Positions 9,609 through 22,326 of a stretch of DNA of 64,000 bases are shown here, piece by piece. The translations under genes and the position numbers were made by a program. The notes beneath the pieces were generated by a model that saw only the letters and a program-made list of their open reading frames with translations, was not told the origin of the DNA and did not search any database. How positions within the stretch are numbered: position 1 is the stretch's first letter; each line of letters opens with the position of its first letter. Location: contig NC_059362.1 of NCBI RefSeq assembly GCF_019703515.2, forward strand, positions 27,301,826-27,365,825. Reading direction: 5' to 3'. The DNA is from Myxocyprinus asiaticus (lineage: Eukaryota > Chordata > Actinopteri > Cypriniformes > Catostomidae).

Positions 9609-11080
9609 CTATGAGAAAGACGTTACTTCTAAGTCGTAAAACCTTTCGAATGTGTTTTGAGAAGACCATCCTGCTGCAAAATATATGTCTTGTAAGACAT
9701 TCGTCCATGCCCATGAAGAGGCCACACCCCTAGTTGAGTGTACTTTAACACCAATTGGGCAATTTGCACCCTGCGACTCATAAGCCAGGGCAATCGCATC
9801 AACGATCCAGTGAGAAAGTCTTTGCTTGGAGATGGACATTCCTTTCGTGCATCCTCCATAGCACACAAAGAGCTGGTCAGACTGGTCAGAATTGGCGGGT
9901 GCACTCAATGTATGTGTGTAGCGCTCGCAAAAGGCATAACAAATGCAAGGACTGTTCCTCATCAGAATTAAATGAGGGAAAAAGGATTGAAGGTAAACCA
10001 CCTGTGCTCTGAAGGGTGTGGTTAGAACCTTAGGCACATAGACTTTCCTGGGTTTGACAGTGGTTTTTGAAAGACCCAGACCAAATTCCAGACATGAATT
10101 GTCAACTGACAGTGCTTGCAAATGACCAATCTGTTTTATTGAGGCCAAAGCCAGAAGTAATGCGGTCTTAACAGAAAGCACACATAATTCGACATAGTCC
10201 AGAGGCTCGAAGGGAGGCCCCGTGAGTGCCCTAAGGACCAAAGTGTCAGAGTGCTGGGGAAGACAGGACCCAAAAGCAGAGGCAGAGCCAGCCAGCTCCA
10301 ACTGCACAAGAGAGCACAGTTTACACACACAGTAACAGTTGTAAACACAGTGGCAAACACGGCAGCAACAGTAACACACACACAGTGGCAGTAAACAGTC
10401 ACAATGACAGTAGACAATGATCCGACATCAGACATGACACACACAGGGGTTTAAATAAGAGGCATGGGGCAGGTGAAGGTTGTAATAATCAGAGTTCCCA
10501 TGGAAATGCTGAGTCAGCAGAAACAGACAAGGGAACAATGATGCCACGGTCCTCATAAGGTGAACACGCAACCTGGCAAGGTGCCATAACCATGACATTA
10601 CCAGAGGGCACATGGCGGCAAATCGTGTACAGCGATAACACACCGCCAGACCCATGTGCCCACACAAAACACGAACACAAAACACAAGACAGACGGGATG
10701 ATGATGTCATGGTCCTCGTCAGACAAAGCCCAACCTGACTGGTTGACAGAACCATGAAATCACCGGAGAGCGCATGGCGGTCCAAACAACCTGACCAGTG
10801 CGCTCACACAAAGGGGGAACACAAAACACAAAGGCAGGCCAATACTGCCACGGTCCCATCAGGTAGAACCTGAACCTGACAAGGTGACCGGACTGTGACA
10901 CAAAGTTAGGTCCCAAGTCGGGACTGTAGCCGGGCGAGGGGGATTTAGCCGCCCTGCCCACTTAAAGAATTGAATGATTAAATAATGTTTTTCTATAGAG
11001 GTGCCGGCTTCAGGTGCATGATAAGCAGATATAGTCGCTACATAAACTTTGAGCATTGACGGAGTGAGCCCTGCGTCCAA
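9609..11080 (-). pseudogene. DIRS tyrosine recombinase, split by solo LTR
   Basis: The N-terminal part (11080 down to about 10906) has the core-binding 'LKVYVATISAYH' region. It is interrupted by the LTR at 10244-10900 and resumes with 'LVLRALTGPPFEPL'. The C-terminal catalytic part (from 10238 to 9609) keeps HSTRG, 'AAGW' and the terminal 'RFYDLEV', which carries the probable tyrosine nucleophile. The first catalytic arginine, expected in the K-R-V-G-D motif, is replaced: this copy reads 'KQIGHLQ', whereas the copy at 28.1 kb reads 'KRVGDIQ'. The enzyme would normally integrate circular DIRS DNA. This copy is inactive on two counts. Confidence 0.85.
10244..10900 (-). mobile_element. Solo LTR inserted in DIRS recombinase gene
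   Basis: The 657-bp insert begins TGTCAGAGT and ends ACTGTGACA, so it has TG...CA ends with short inverted repeats. A perfect 5-bp duplication CAAAG flanks it at 10239-10243 and 10901-10905. Read on the minus strand it has a TATTTAAA box at about 10447-10455, which suggests that orientation. It contains two to three imperfect tandem units of about 165 bp, each with a 'catggcgg' and a 'cacggtcc'-like core. No coding region is present, so it is a solitary LTR left by recombination of an LTR retroelement. The parent family is not assigned. Confidence 0.85.
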
Positions 11081-11099
11081 TCGCTCTTAAAGAAATGTA

Positions 11100-12700
11100 C
11101 TAATTTCAGGTATGGGGCAGTTCACTGGGTCTTTGCAGTATGAAAAGAACCAATTAGTGAACACATTCCATTTAAGTGCATAAAGGCATCTCGTGGACGG
11201 TGCTCTAGACTCCCAAATGGTGTTCATAACCGACTGAGCCAATTTTGGCTCATCCGCTGTGCTCCGATCAAATGCCACACATATAGGCTTCACAGCTCTG
11301 GCTGGGGATGCCAAATCATGCCTTGTGTTTGAGAGAGAAGGTCTCTCCTCAGCGGTATATCCCATGGAGGCCCTTCCAATATTTCTAACATCTCCAGAAA
11401 CCTGGACTGATTGGGCCATTTCGCCGCAATTAACAGAACTGTTTCCATGTCCACTCTGACTTTGCTGATGACAGAATGAAGGAGGTGCACCAGGGGAAAT
11501 GCATGCATACCATATGTGGGCCAGCGTGTCCTGGCGACTTATATACGCCACTACAGTTGTGTTGTCCGAACGAATCAGAATGTGGTGATTCACGATGTCG
11601 GAATGATTAGCTCTCAAAGCTAGAAAGACAGCCAGTAGCTCTAGGTGGTTGACATGCCACGCTGTTTCACACCTTTCTAGATGTCGAAAGTTGGGTGTCC
11701 CTTTCCTTCTGAAAATTTGACCCAGCATAACACCCTGTTGGTAGAAGGTCGGCGCTGTCCATGGTGCTATAGCAGCCAGATAGCGGCAAGTCACCATGAT
11801 GTACATGCGCCCGAGGCTCCAGGCGCAATGTGGAACATCGCTTGAGCCAGTACTGGTGAGGTCTCATGTGTAACAGACCTAACAGTATGATGGCAGATGC
11901 TGCCGCCTTAAAACCCAGCATTCTCTGAAATGACATCAGTGGTAATGTTTTTCCAGTTTGAACTGAGACAGACATGAAGAATGGTATATACGCGCTCATT
12001 CGTGAGGTGCGCATGCATGCTCACAGGGTCGAGACAAACTCCTAAAAAGGAGATTTACTGGCTGGGGAAAAATTTTATTTTCGCCCAGTTGACAGTAGGC
12101 CAAATTTTCCATATAGCAAAGCAGCAAGTCTCTGTGTTTGCTCAGTAGTGCCTCTGATTGGTTAGTACTAACCAATCACTGAAGTAATTCAAAACACACA
12201 CACGTTCATTTTCAATGGGGCGAGCACTGCATCGATACATTTCGTAAATGTATGGGGAGCCAGAGACAGACTGAATGATACGCAGTTCCCTCAAACACAA
12301 ATCAAAAAATTGCAAATGCAATTGGTACATGAAATACGCATCCTTCAGATCTATTGACACAAACCAGTCCTGAGGACAGATGTGTGATGAGATCTGTTTC
12401 TGAGCTAACATTTTGAATGGGCGCATCGCAAGCACACAATTCAAGCATCTCAGAACTAGAATGGGCTGAAGCCCGCCGTCCTTCTTCAGAATGAGGAAAT
12501 CCCGCTGTGTGTGTCACATTCTGGGGCAGTCTCCATCGTGTTTTTTGCAAGGAGACTGTGAATCTCTGCGCACAACACCGGCGCATCCTGTGGTCGAACC
12601 ACAGATTGCAAAGCACTGGTGTAGCGAGGAGGCCGGCATACAAACTGAATCGTATGACTGCGTCTCATGCGTGTGCAACTAGCGCTGTACTCTTTTTTGC
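11100..12700 (-). pseudogene. DIRS reverse transcriptase/RNase H, decayed
   Basis: Motif A survives as 'SIDLKDAYF' at about 12340-12360. The catalytic box that reads YLDDW in the 50.5-kb copy is 'YFSDW' here, so an essential aspartate is lost. The RNase H part (11806-11540) keeps 'HLELLAVFLALR' and 'SDNTTVVAYISRQ'. Several frameshifts separate the fragments. The end overlaps the recombinase N-terminus, as usual for DIRS. Confidence 0.8.
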
Positions 12701-12705
12701 GTTCT

Positions 12706-13894
12706 TTATTGCCTGTGATTGAATGTGAGACACAGAAACATATTGAACAACATTTTGAACAACAATATTATTTCCCGACAAACAGCAGTGGGGAAGAAGG
12801 GAACAGTATTGTGTGTCAGGAGGGATGCTGGCGCTGAGGCGGCTGCCTTCGTTTGGCTTCGTGGCTTTATCAGCGGTGACATTTGGTGGCACTGAGGCAG
12901 CAGGTGTGGGTTTTTTTTAGCCGGGCGCTGGCTCGAGACAGAGCTGGAGCAAGCCAGTTGTGATGAAGTACTGCTCCGTTTTTGCATAAAATGTCTCATA
13001 GCCTGTGAGTGTTGCTGAGTCATGACATAGCGCTCAGCAAATCTATCCACAGAGCTGGCTGGAGACACCGGAGCATCAAATAGAGTGGCTTTTTCCATGT
13101 CACGCATTTCCATGAGGGTCAGCCAGATGTGATGATCCAAAACCACCAGGTTGCACATTGACATGCCAATGGCCTGTACAGTGACTTTCGTGGCTCGCAG
13201 CGCTAAGTCCGTAGTGGTGCGGAGCTCTTTCAATGTCTCTGGATCATAGCCTTGCTCATCCATTTGCTTGAGGAGCTTAGCTTGGAAAACTTGGAGCACC
13301 GCCATCACGGGGAGTGCTGAATCAGCTTGGCCCACTGTGGAGTGTGCTTTTCCAGCCAGTGCTGACGTCAGTCAACACCTTTTACTTTCCACACCCTGCT
13401 ACTCACCGGGCAGAGATGTGCTGCTACCGCCTCTTCCACAAGGGGTAGTTGGGCATAACATTTGTCTTCTCTGTGGTCCACTTTAGTGAGGAGAGTGAAA
13501 TCGCTGTGCGAGCAAGCTGAATAGGGCTCATGCCAGGATTTTGTCAGTTTGTTATGAACTTCTGGGAAGAACGGGGCTTGACGGCGTCCGGACTGCAAAA
13601 ACCATTCATCAAGGCAAGATTTGTCAGGTTCCTCTGGAGGAGACCACTCGAGACCGCCCTTGAAACATCTCCTTGTCAGTGGAGCATGCGCACTCCTCGC
13701 ACTCGCTGGGGGAAGGGGCGGCAACGTCCTCCATTGACTACTTGTCTGATGCAGCAAGAGACATAACATCATCATACCCAGCATCAGAACTGCCAAACGT
13801 GATGAGGTAGTGCACTCCTGCAGAGGGCCGAAGCTCATCACGCACATACTGTATCGGCACAGATGCAGTATATAGAGATTGAGGGGCTTGCGGG

Positions 13895-13952
<58 letters not shown>
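12706..13952 (-). pseudogene. DIRS gag-like region, frameshifted
   Basis: Two open fragments carry blocks also found in the gag region of the DIRS at 47.6 kb: 'FFPEVHNKLTKSW' here versus 'FFPEVHEELTRSW' there. The 13335-12706 fragment continues with an alpha-helical, Gln/Arg-rich segment. A (TA)n tract at 13896-13948 interrupts the 5' part. The product would be the structural protein of the particle, but no intact frame remains. Confidence 0.65.
13896..13948. repeat. (TA)n microsatellite inside DIRS
   Basis: A TA run of about 50 bp lies in the 5' part of the minus-strand DIRS element. Confidence 0.97.
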
Positions 13953-13955
<3 letters not shown>

Positions 13956-14377
13956 ATATCAACAATAGCTTATAACGATACAAAGTTCCTGCCGAAGCAT
14001 TGCGGGGAATCAGGATGCTGAAGCAGCCAGTTCACCAGCGAAGCGTCAAGCGGCAAGGCGGAGTAAATGTTAGCCGGAACACTGCAGGGGAGCGGAGAGT
14101 CTTCTCATTGCCGTGAAGATCCCGCCCGCTGACTCGTGTATGTCAACAGCGAAGTAGTAGAAGGCTTCTAGATGAGAGATGAATCGCTGTCTTGAAGGAA
14201 GAAAATTCTGAGGAATGGTGTTTGCGTGCCCGCTTTTATACTGGTAAGCTTTGCGCCTAAATGGGTGGGGCTTAAACACCATAACCAATAATGGTTTAAA
14301 CTATGTCCTATAGAAGGACACTCCCCATAGCGTCAGCTTAGTGACACAATGTTAAGTGTACTGAATCATAAGGGAAC

Positions 14378-15254
14378 ACACATACACTGCAATTCTAATG
14401 AATGAGCGCTTTCTCAGCCCTTGATGCAAGACAGTGTGGCCTCTGGAGGGTGAATTTTGTTGGCAATTCTAAGTATTCACGAATTTAAACTTTCAGACAT
14501 GCAATTATTCAGATGAATATGTAGGTTTATTTTTAAAAATGTGTAAGAATTACATGTGTATGAATATTAAGTTGCCCATTTTCTAGAGTCATTACGGTAG
14601 TAATTCTGACTCACTGAACAGTGAACAAGGAGAGGATAAAGAGACTGCAAACAGGTATAAAAACTAATTAAACAACAAATAAACATGCGTGTACAAATCT
14701 GAGTACACGTGATGTAACGTGAGTCAATCAGACGTTGTGTTGAGTGATAGAGACTGTTTGAGCGATCATGAGCACTTTCAACTACACTGCTTTCAGTATG
14801 CTCGCTCTAGGTGTCAATCAAACATGCGCGCTCTCCAGGTGCTTACAGTATCTCATCAGTCAATCATCTCAGCGCTATTCTGTGAGGATCCCAATTTAAA
14901 TCAGATTAATGTTGGTCACATTTCCACTAATCACAGCAATTACATTCAAACCATAATGGCACTGCATCTTCACACATTTGCTTAATAATTCGTGATTTGT
15001 GTTACAGCAAAACGCCAAAGACAGTAAACTAATCATAGATATTAATGATTTCTTACTGGACCAGTTTTAGAGTTTGTAATGGATATATTTTTCTTATTTT
15101 TGAATATATCTCTGCTGTGTGTGATGCTCTCATGGTTTTTACTGCTTACCAATATGTCACAATGACCTTTTGATATTGACAACAGAACTATTCATAACTG
15201 TTTCGAAACAAATAAATGTAAGCAATTGACAATTAATGTAATTTTAGTAATTTT
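14378..15254. other. Intergenic, nothing recognised
   Basis: AT-rich sequence between the DIRS 5' end and a MITE. I see no exon-like frame, splice structure or repeat ends. Confidence 0.5.
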
Positions 15255-15557
15255 GGTAACTTTATAAAAAGGTTCCATTCATTAACATTAGTTAATGCAT
15301 TAGGTATGTATCATGAACAATGAACAATATATTTTTACAGCCTTTATTATTTATAACGTTAGTTAATAAAATTACAACTGTACATTGTTAGTTCATGTTA
15401 GTTCATAGTGCATTAACTAATGTTAACTAATACAACTTTTGATTTAAAAAATTTAATAGTATATGTTGTAACTAACATTAAGTTAATTAGTTAATGTTAA
15501 CTACAGTAATGTTGTTAAATAATGTTAACAAATGGAACCTTTTTGTAAAGTGTTACC
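15255..15557. mobile_element. hAT-like MITE, GGTAACAC family, copy a
   Basis: About 300 bp with inverted ends GGTAAC(ACTT)TA...; the right end is AAAGTGTTACC. The interior is made of TTAACATTAGTTAATG-type blocks. Flanking octamers (gtaatttt and ataattta) are weakly alike. Better-preserved copies at 20242 and 31483 show 8-bp duplications, which places the family with hAT-type elements. Non-coding. Confidence 0.8.
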
Positions 15558-15599
15558 ATAATTTAACTGTGTGGGGCATAAACATATAACTGCACAATA

Positions 15600-15725
15600 T
15601 AACTTGCAAAAGTGTGGCAAAGAGCACTTTAAAAAAATCGGTATTGGTTTTGGCCGATCTTAGTGTTAAAAAAATCGGAGATCGGTATTGGCCTCAAATT
15701 TCCTGATCGGTGCACCACTAATTTA
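15600..15725. repeat. Remnant of a 'cggtattggccgat' repeat
   Basis: The stretch with repeated ATCGGTATTGG and TCGGTGCACCACTA resembles one end of a common teleost repeat. No matching opposite end is visible nearby. Confidence 0.35.
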
Positions 15726-16174
15726 AAATAATTTAATTTCCAAACATACAATTTGGAGAGAAAAAAAATGTATTTTATTTTGTGTGTATGTGTGAATATT
15801 TGTACACAAATAACTAGTGCACAGGGAAATGGTTCCTACGAAGCATACATTCGGTGGCCCTTTGGTGAACTGCATCATTGATACTGTACATTATTTATTT
15901 AATTAAAAGCATAACAAGAAGTGGGGCCATGTGGCTGCAGAGAGAATCTGCAGTCTTGTTCACATGTATTATGTTAAACTTTTCTCACCCCTCATAAGTA
16001 ACAAGTTGGAACAACTGTTTTAGTAAATACAGTTAGTATGACATTTTTGCATAGATTATATGTCCCTTGTGTAATAGTCATCTTGACTGTAATAGTCATC
16101 TTTATTTTTATTTTTTTGGTATGCACTTTAGCACTTGCCCTGATATGGTCTGACAAAAAAACATGATGATAGAT

Positions 16175-16205
<31 letters not shown>

Positions 16206-16994
16206 TTTCGTGATGATAGTTGTTCCAGTTGTTTGGATGGATGAAATCAATCCTCAGTGGTAAAGTGATGCTAAGACATGCCAAGAGGAGCGTCTGGTCC
16301 ATTGAGCTCCCACAAAGAATCACTTAGAGAATGCTTGTCACAATGGATTACCATTCTGTGTAATTATGCTGAAACATTAGGATTTTTTAATTCATCAAAT
16401 TGGTTTGTCAAATTATTAGACAGAAAATAGTTATATAGTTCTTCTAACACAAACTGATAAAATGAAACATAAGAAAATGAGTACACCTCACAAGCCACGC
16501 ATCTTTATTTGGGTAGACTACTATAATGGTTCCTTTCAGCCACTAGATGGCGATAGAATGAACGAATCTGGTCGTCAGGCACTTAATCCATTAAATGTTT
16601 ATTTAATTATAAATATGGAAGTATGGGATTATTAACTAAATTAAAAGACTAGTGTTTGAAGAAAATGAAAACATGAAAAATAAATGGCATTGTAAGCTAA
16701 GGACCCCATACACACACAGCAAGAATAAATATCCAGTGTCATGTCAAAAGAGTACCCATTTTAAAACAAACAAAAAAAAAAAATAAATAACAATACTTTA
16801 AATATTAAACTTTTCAAAATATTTATAAATAATATATAATATGTACATACAAATATAAAGAACTACAATTAAATGATCCTATACAGTAAAAACACTGGAT
16901 GAAAATGCTGGTTATGTTTCAATGTTCAAACAATGCCACTAATTTGCTGCAGTCAAAGAAACTGATTCTAATATAGCAATGATGTGTTGGCAAT

Positions 16995-16998
<4 letters not shown>
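15726..16998. other. Intergenic, downstream of tmem179
   Basis: AT-rich with poly-T and ATT-rich tracts near 16180-16205. No gene or transposon end was recognised. Any 3' untranslated region of tmem179 would lie in this direction; I could not fix a polyadenylation site. Confidence 0.5.

Positions 16999-17048
<50 letters not shown>
16999..17048. repeat. (TA)n microsatellite
   Basis: A TA run of about 50 bp located 250 bp downstream of the tmem179 stop codon. Confidence 0.98.
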
Positions 17049-17052
<4 letters not shown>

Positions 17053-17303
17053 AATGTACAAATGAAAGTACAACGTGCAACTTGATGAGCAATTTGTCAG
17101 GATGCTGTCTAAATATAATACTGCAAACAATTTTACTCTATAGTATCAGCCCTGAATATGACTGATACCTACTGTATAACTACTGTAAGACTCAGATTAA
17201 ATCTGAGTTTTAAAAAATATTTAAAATGTTATTTTGGAGCCTTAATTTAGGTCATAAACTAGGTCATGCAGTGCGAAGGTATATTTACGTGAGAAATGTT
17301 TGT

Positions 17304-18813
<1,510 letters not shown>

Positions 18814-18863
18814 ACAGACAGACAGACAGACAGACAGATAGATAGATAGATAGATAGATAGAT
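18814..18863. repeat. (GACA)n(GATA)n microsatellite
   Basis: A compound tetranucleotide array of GACA units followed by GATA units. It abuts the truncated left end of a MITE. Confidence 0.97.
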
Positions 18864-19105
18864 ACTTTACAATATGTTTCCATTTGTTAACATTAACCAA
18901 CTATGAACAAAAGTTGTAGCCTATATGTTAACATTAGTTAATGCACTGTGAACAAACATAAACTAACGATGAACAATAAAATTGTATTAACTTACATGAA
19001 CTAAGATTAATAAATCCTGTAAAAAATATATTGTTAATTGTTTGTTCATAATACTGTAACTAATGCATTAACTTATGTTAGTGAACATAAATAATAGGAC
19101 TTAAT
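18864..19105. mobile_element. GGTAACAC-family MITE, truncated copy b
   Basis: It starts inside the terminal repeat (ACTTTACAAT) and carries the TTAACATTAGTTAATGCA-type interior, but the right end is lost. It is related to copies at 15255, 20242 and 31483. Confidence 0.7.
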
Positions 19106-19394
19106 AGTAGATTCCAGCAGAGGTAAGGAGGAGGTAACATTAATACCATGACCAATGGAAACATGTAAATTCTTCACACTGTAATACCTCCCTCAATTTT
19201 TTGTAACTTTTTCAGTGTTCTTTTTGAATTTTTTTTTTTATTTATTTATTTATTTTAAAGTGAACGGAAAATGGTTCACTTTTCACTATTGAGGGTTTAA
19301 TTTGTTATAATTAAACTTTATTTAAAAACCCTGCCCCACGTTTTCATGCCACTACTGAAACACAAACTAAAACTGTCCATTGGCTGAGCCTGAT

Positions 19395-19885
19395 TTTAGT
19401 CTAAAAACCTGGTTATGGCTTGTGTGATAGTCATCTTGTTCCTGTCACAGCACTTGGGTTGCTGTGATACATCTCCCTTGAGACTTAAATTAAGCCTATG
19501 CCCCAAAAAAAGAGGTTCAGCAAACAAAATAGCAGGTCAGTCTGGGTCTACGAGGAGACTGATGGTGGGTTAAGTGGGGGTTACGCAAGCTTCATTGAAT
19601 TGACTGTACTGTGTGGGTTGATCTTACTGGAGATTGAAGGGCTGAATATTACACAGTAGGTTAATACTGCATACTGATATGCATGCAAATGCCTCTTTCC
19701 TGGACTGAAAAAAAAAAAATAAATAAAATAAAATGGAAAAAGAATGAAATGATCTGATAGTACCATAGTAACTAGCTCAACCGCACAAGCAAGTTTAGCC
19801 AAAATATGGACACCACTTTGTGCTTCATTCACTCACAAGTGCACACACACAATGTATTTAGGTACAGTATAAGACTTTACAGACT
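19395..19885 (+). repeat. Unclassified repeat X, copy 2
   Basis: Homologous over most of its length to 3420-3950 in the same orientation, at an estimated 75-85% in aligned blocks. It has an A-rich tract where copy 1 has A-rich plus (CA)n. Boundaries are approximate. The flanking 19106-19394 and 19886-20241 hold nothing recognisable. Confidence 0.5.
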
Positions 19886-20241
19886 TTATGTTTTAATTAA
19901 TTTCTCCCCAGACTTTGGCTTAAATTAAAGATGACATTGTAATTTTCCACTTCACAAAGATCTTTATAGTTCTTTGTAAATTACACATTTGAAATTACGC
20001 ATCTTATAACATTATTGCACAAATATTTTTTTTAAATCTCATGTTGTATATAGGTTACACATTTTAGTCTATGATTTTGCGCTGAAACGTATACCTTTAA
20101 AGTAATGGAATTTTAGAAGGCCTCACTGTGACCTCAGAGAACTGGTCTGTCATGTAGATTCCATAGACTTTGCATGTTATAGGATGGACAATTATATCCT
20201 GTAGAATAGCATTCTTTTTTAAATGCCAAGTTCAAAACATT

Positions 20242-20571
20242 GGTAACACTTTACAGTAAGGTTACATTTGTTAACATTAGTTAACAACACTAGTTAACAT
20301 GACCTAACAATGAACAATACTTATTAAGCATTTATTCATCTTAGCTAATGTTAATTTCAACTTATTGTAATACATTTTTAAAATCAAAAGTTGTATTTGT
20401 TAACGTTAGTTAATGCACTACTAACATGATCTAACAATGAACAGTAGTCTTTTTATTAACTAACATTCACAAAGATTAAAAGATGTGAAAAATATATTGT
20501 TAATTGTTTGTTCATGATACCTAGTGCATTAACTAATGTTAACGAATGGAACATTATTGTAAAGTGTTACC
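20242..20571. mobile_element. hAT-like MITE, GGTAACAC family, copy c
   Basis: A 330-bp element with complementary ends GGTAACACTTTAC and GTAAAGTGTTACC. The flanking octamers AAAACATT (20234-20241) and AAAACATC (20572-20579) agree at 7 of 8 positions. The interior is AT-rich and non-coding. Confidence 0.85.
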
Positions 20572-20579
20572 AAAACATC

Positions 20580-22312
20580 CTTCTTAAAGAATACAGTGAC
20601 ATCAGCTTTTGATGGTATTTGAGAATATTGGTGTACTGAGCTTAGTAACATTAAGTCCTATTATTTTAAGCCTATTTATATGCAATTGTAAGTACATTCT
20701 TTTGCTCTCATTGAATTTCCCCTTATATACTTTTAAGGCTTACTTCTATAGAGTTAGCATAGACATGTATCGTTTACATTTAAAACCATACCACTTTAAG
20801 ATTATCATATTATAGACCTAAAAGTGACCTAACTAAATTAACAAAAATACATAAAATATGCTGCAAGGCAGTTAAAGATTAATGACACATTGATGTATAA
20901 TTTAGTTAATCAATCTGGGACACATATTAAGTTGCACTGTGAATATTAAGAAAATCTAAACTAAGTTTAATCAGTAACTAAATCAGTCCCAATGTTCTTG
21001 ATGAAAAGGAGGTTTGTCTAAGTGTAGGCCTTTAAGAAAAAAAGTTTTTAAAATTAAAGTTTTAAAAACTGAATGTTGTACTACTACATAAGTTTTTTTT
21101 TTTAAAATCATTTAGTTTGTTATACTTTACTCATCGCATTATAATCATAATACAAGATGCACAAGTGAATTATTGAGAGACTAATGAGAAACTCCAACTG
21201 TTAAATTCTTGTTAGAAAAGTTGTGTTTGCACACTCATAACCGGTCTAGCAAGCAGGTTCAGGGTGAACGAACTTCATTTAAAGTGCCCACGCATGGTAA
21301 GAACCTCTCCAACAAGTCCAACCGGCAGGATCATCATTCCACACCAACCTGTGTGAGACCCCATGCTTTTGCTCTCTATATAAGCACCATGCATTATTTA
21401 GGCAACAGCAGTGCAGTCAATGTTTGTGTAAAGATCTCTTTAAATGGGCTTCAAATGTTTTTTTCCAAGCAGGTTTTGACAGATGATCCAGGATCTATGG
21501 CATTCACTTGACTTTCAACTCGACTTTTCTTCGCTTCGGTAACCTGTGGGTTCCTCTTTGGCCGAGTGGTTCTCAACAGTTCAACAGTTCTTATGAAAAT
21601 TGTGAAATGTTCAGGACCACTTGATCAGATTTAGGAAAACCATTCACCATTGCGCCAGGTCTGTTGCTTTGTTAATGTTTGTTGAATTTGCAGTATCAAA
21701 TTCAACATTTTTGTTGAATTCAATATTTGTTGGCCTATACAGGTCTTACTGTATACTTACAGCTACTCTTTGTTATTTTCCTACAAACACTGTTTTTTTG
21801 TTTTTTGTTTTTGTTTTTTTTTTTGGTAACAAACTACTTTGTACCAATTACTAATTTGTCCTTTGGACTTATGTAAACTTTAATATTCATGGCCAAAGTT
21901 TTATGTTTTGGTTTATGCTTTCATGTGACTTTGAACAGGCTACTCAATATGTTTAAACAAAACTCTGTGTAGACAAAATTTTCATGCTGATCAGTATTAT
22001 TAATCATTATTAGTATTCTTAATCATTTTGTAGCACTGTTAATCATTTGTACTATATTATTACATTTATACTTTTATATTATGTTGTCTTTGTTTTGTCG
22101 CATTTACCTTTATCTGTTTGCTATAAGCTTATAAAAGTTACTCACACATCTGTATTACTTAGACCTACACCCAAGAGAGAACATTCCAGAGAACATGCGA
22201 TTTGATTCTTGCTAAGTAAGAACCTTCTAGAGATGTGATTTGATATTTGCTAAATAGAACATGTGACTTTATTCCTGTTAAAAAAACTGAGAGGTAGTTT
22301 TGTTTTTGTCAT
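20580..22312. other. Intergenic, nothing recognised
   Basis: 1.7 kb of AT-rich sequence. One open frame (21209-21511) has no recognisable domain and no matching splice structure. No repeat ends were detected. Confidence 0.5.
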
Positions 22313-22326
22313 CTGTGGATGTATTT

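Larger units (their letters stand above)
8945..14377 (-). mobile_element. Decayed DIRS retrotransposon
   Basis: The gene order on the minus strand is gag-like (13.9-12.7 kb), reverse transcriptase/RNase H (12.7-11.1 kb), then tyrosine recombinase (11.1-9.6 kb), as in DIRS elements. Inverted terminal repeats match between about 8945-9090 and 14190-14310 and share a TATAAAAG-type box. The 5' terminus is readable at 14377, where the minus strand starts GTTCCC as in the DIRS copy at 47623. The 3' terminus is not found: the sequence expected from the internal complementary region is absent, so the left border is approximate. A solo LTR and a TA tract interrupt it. Confidence 0.85.
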
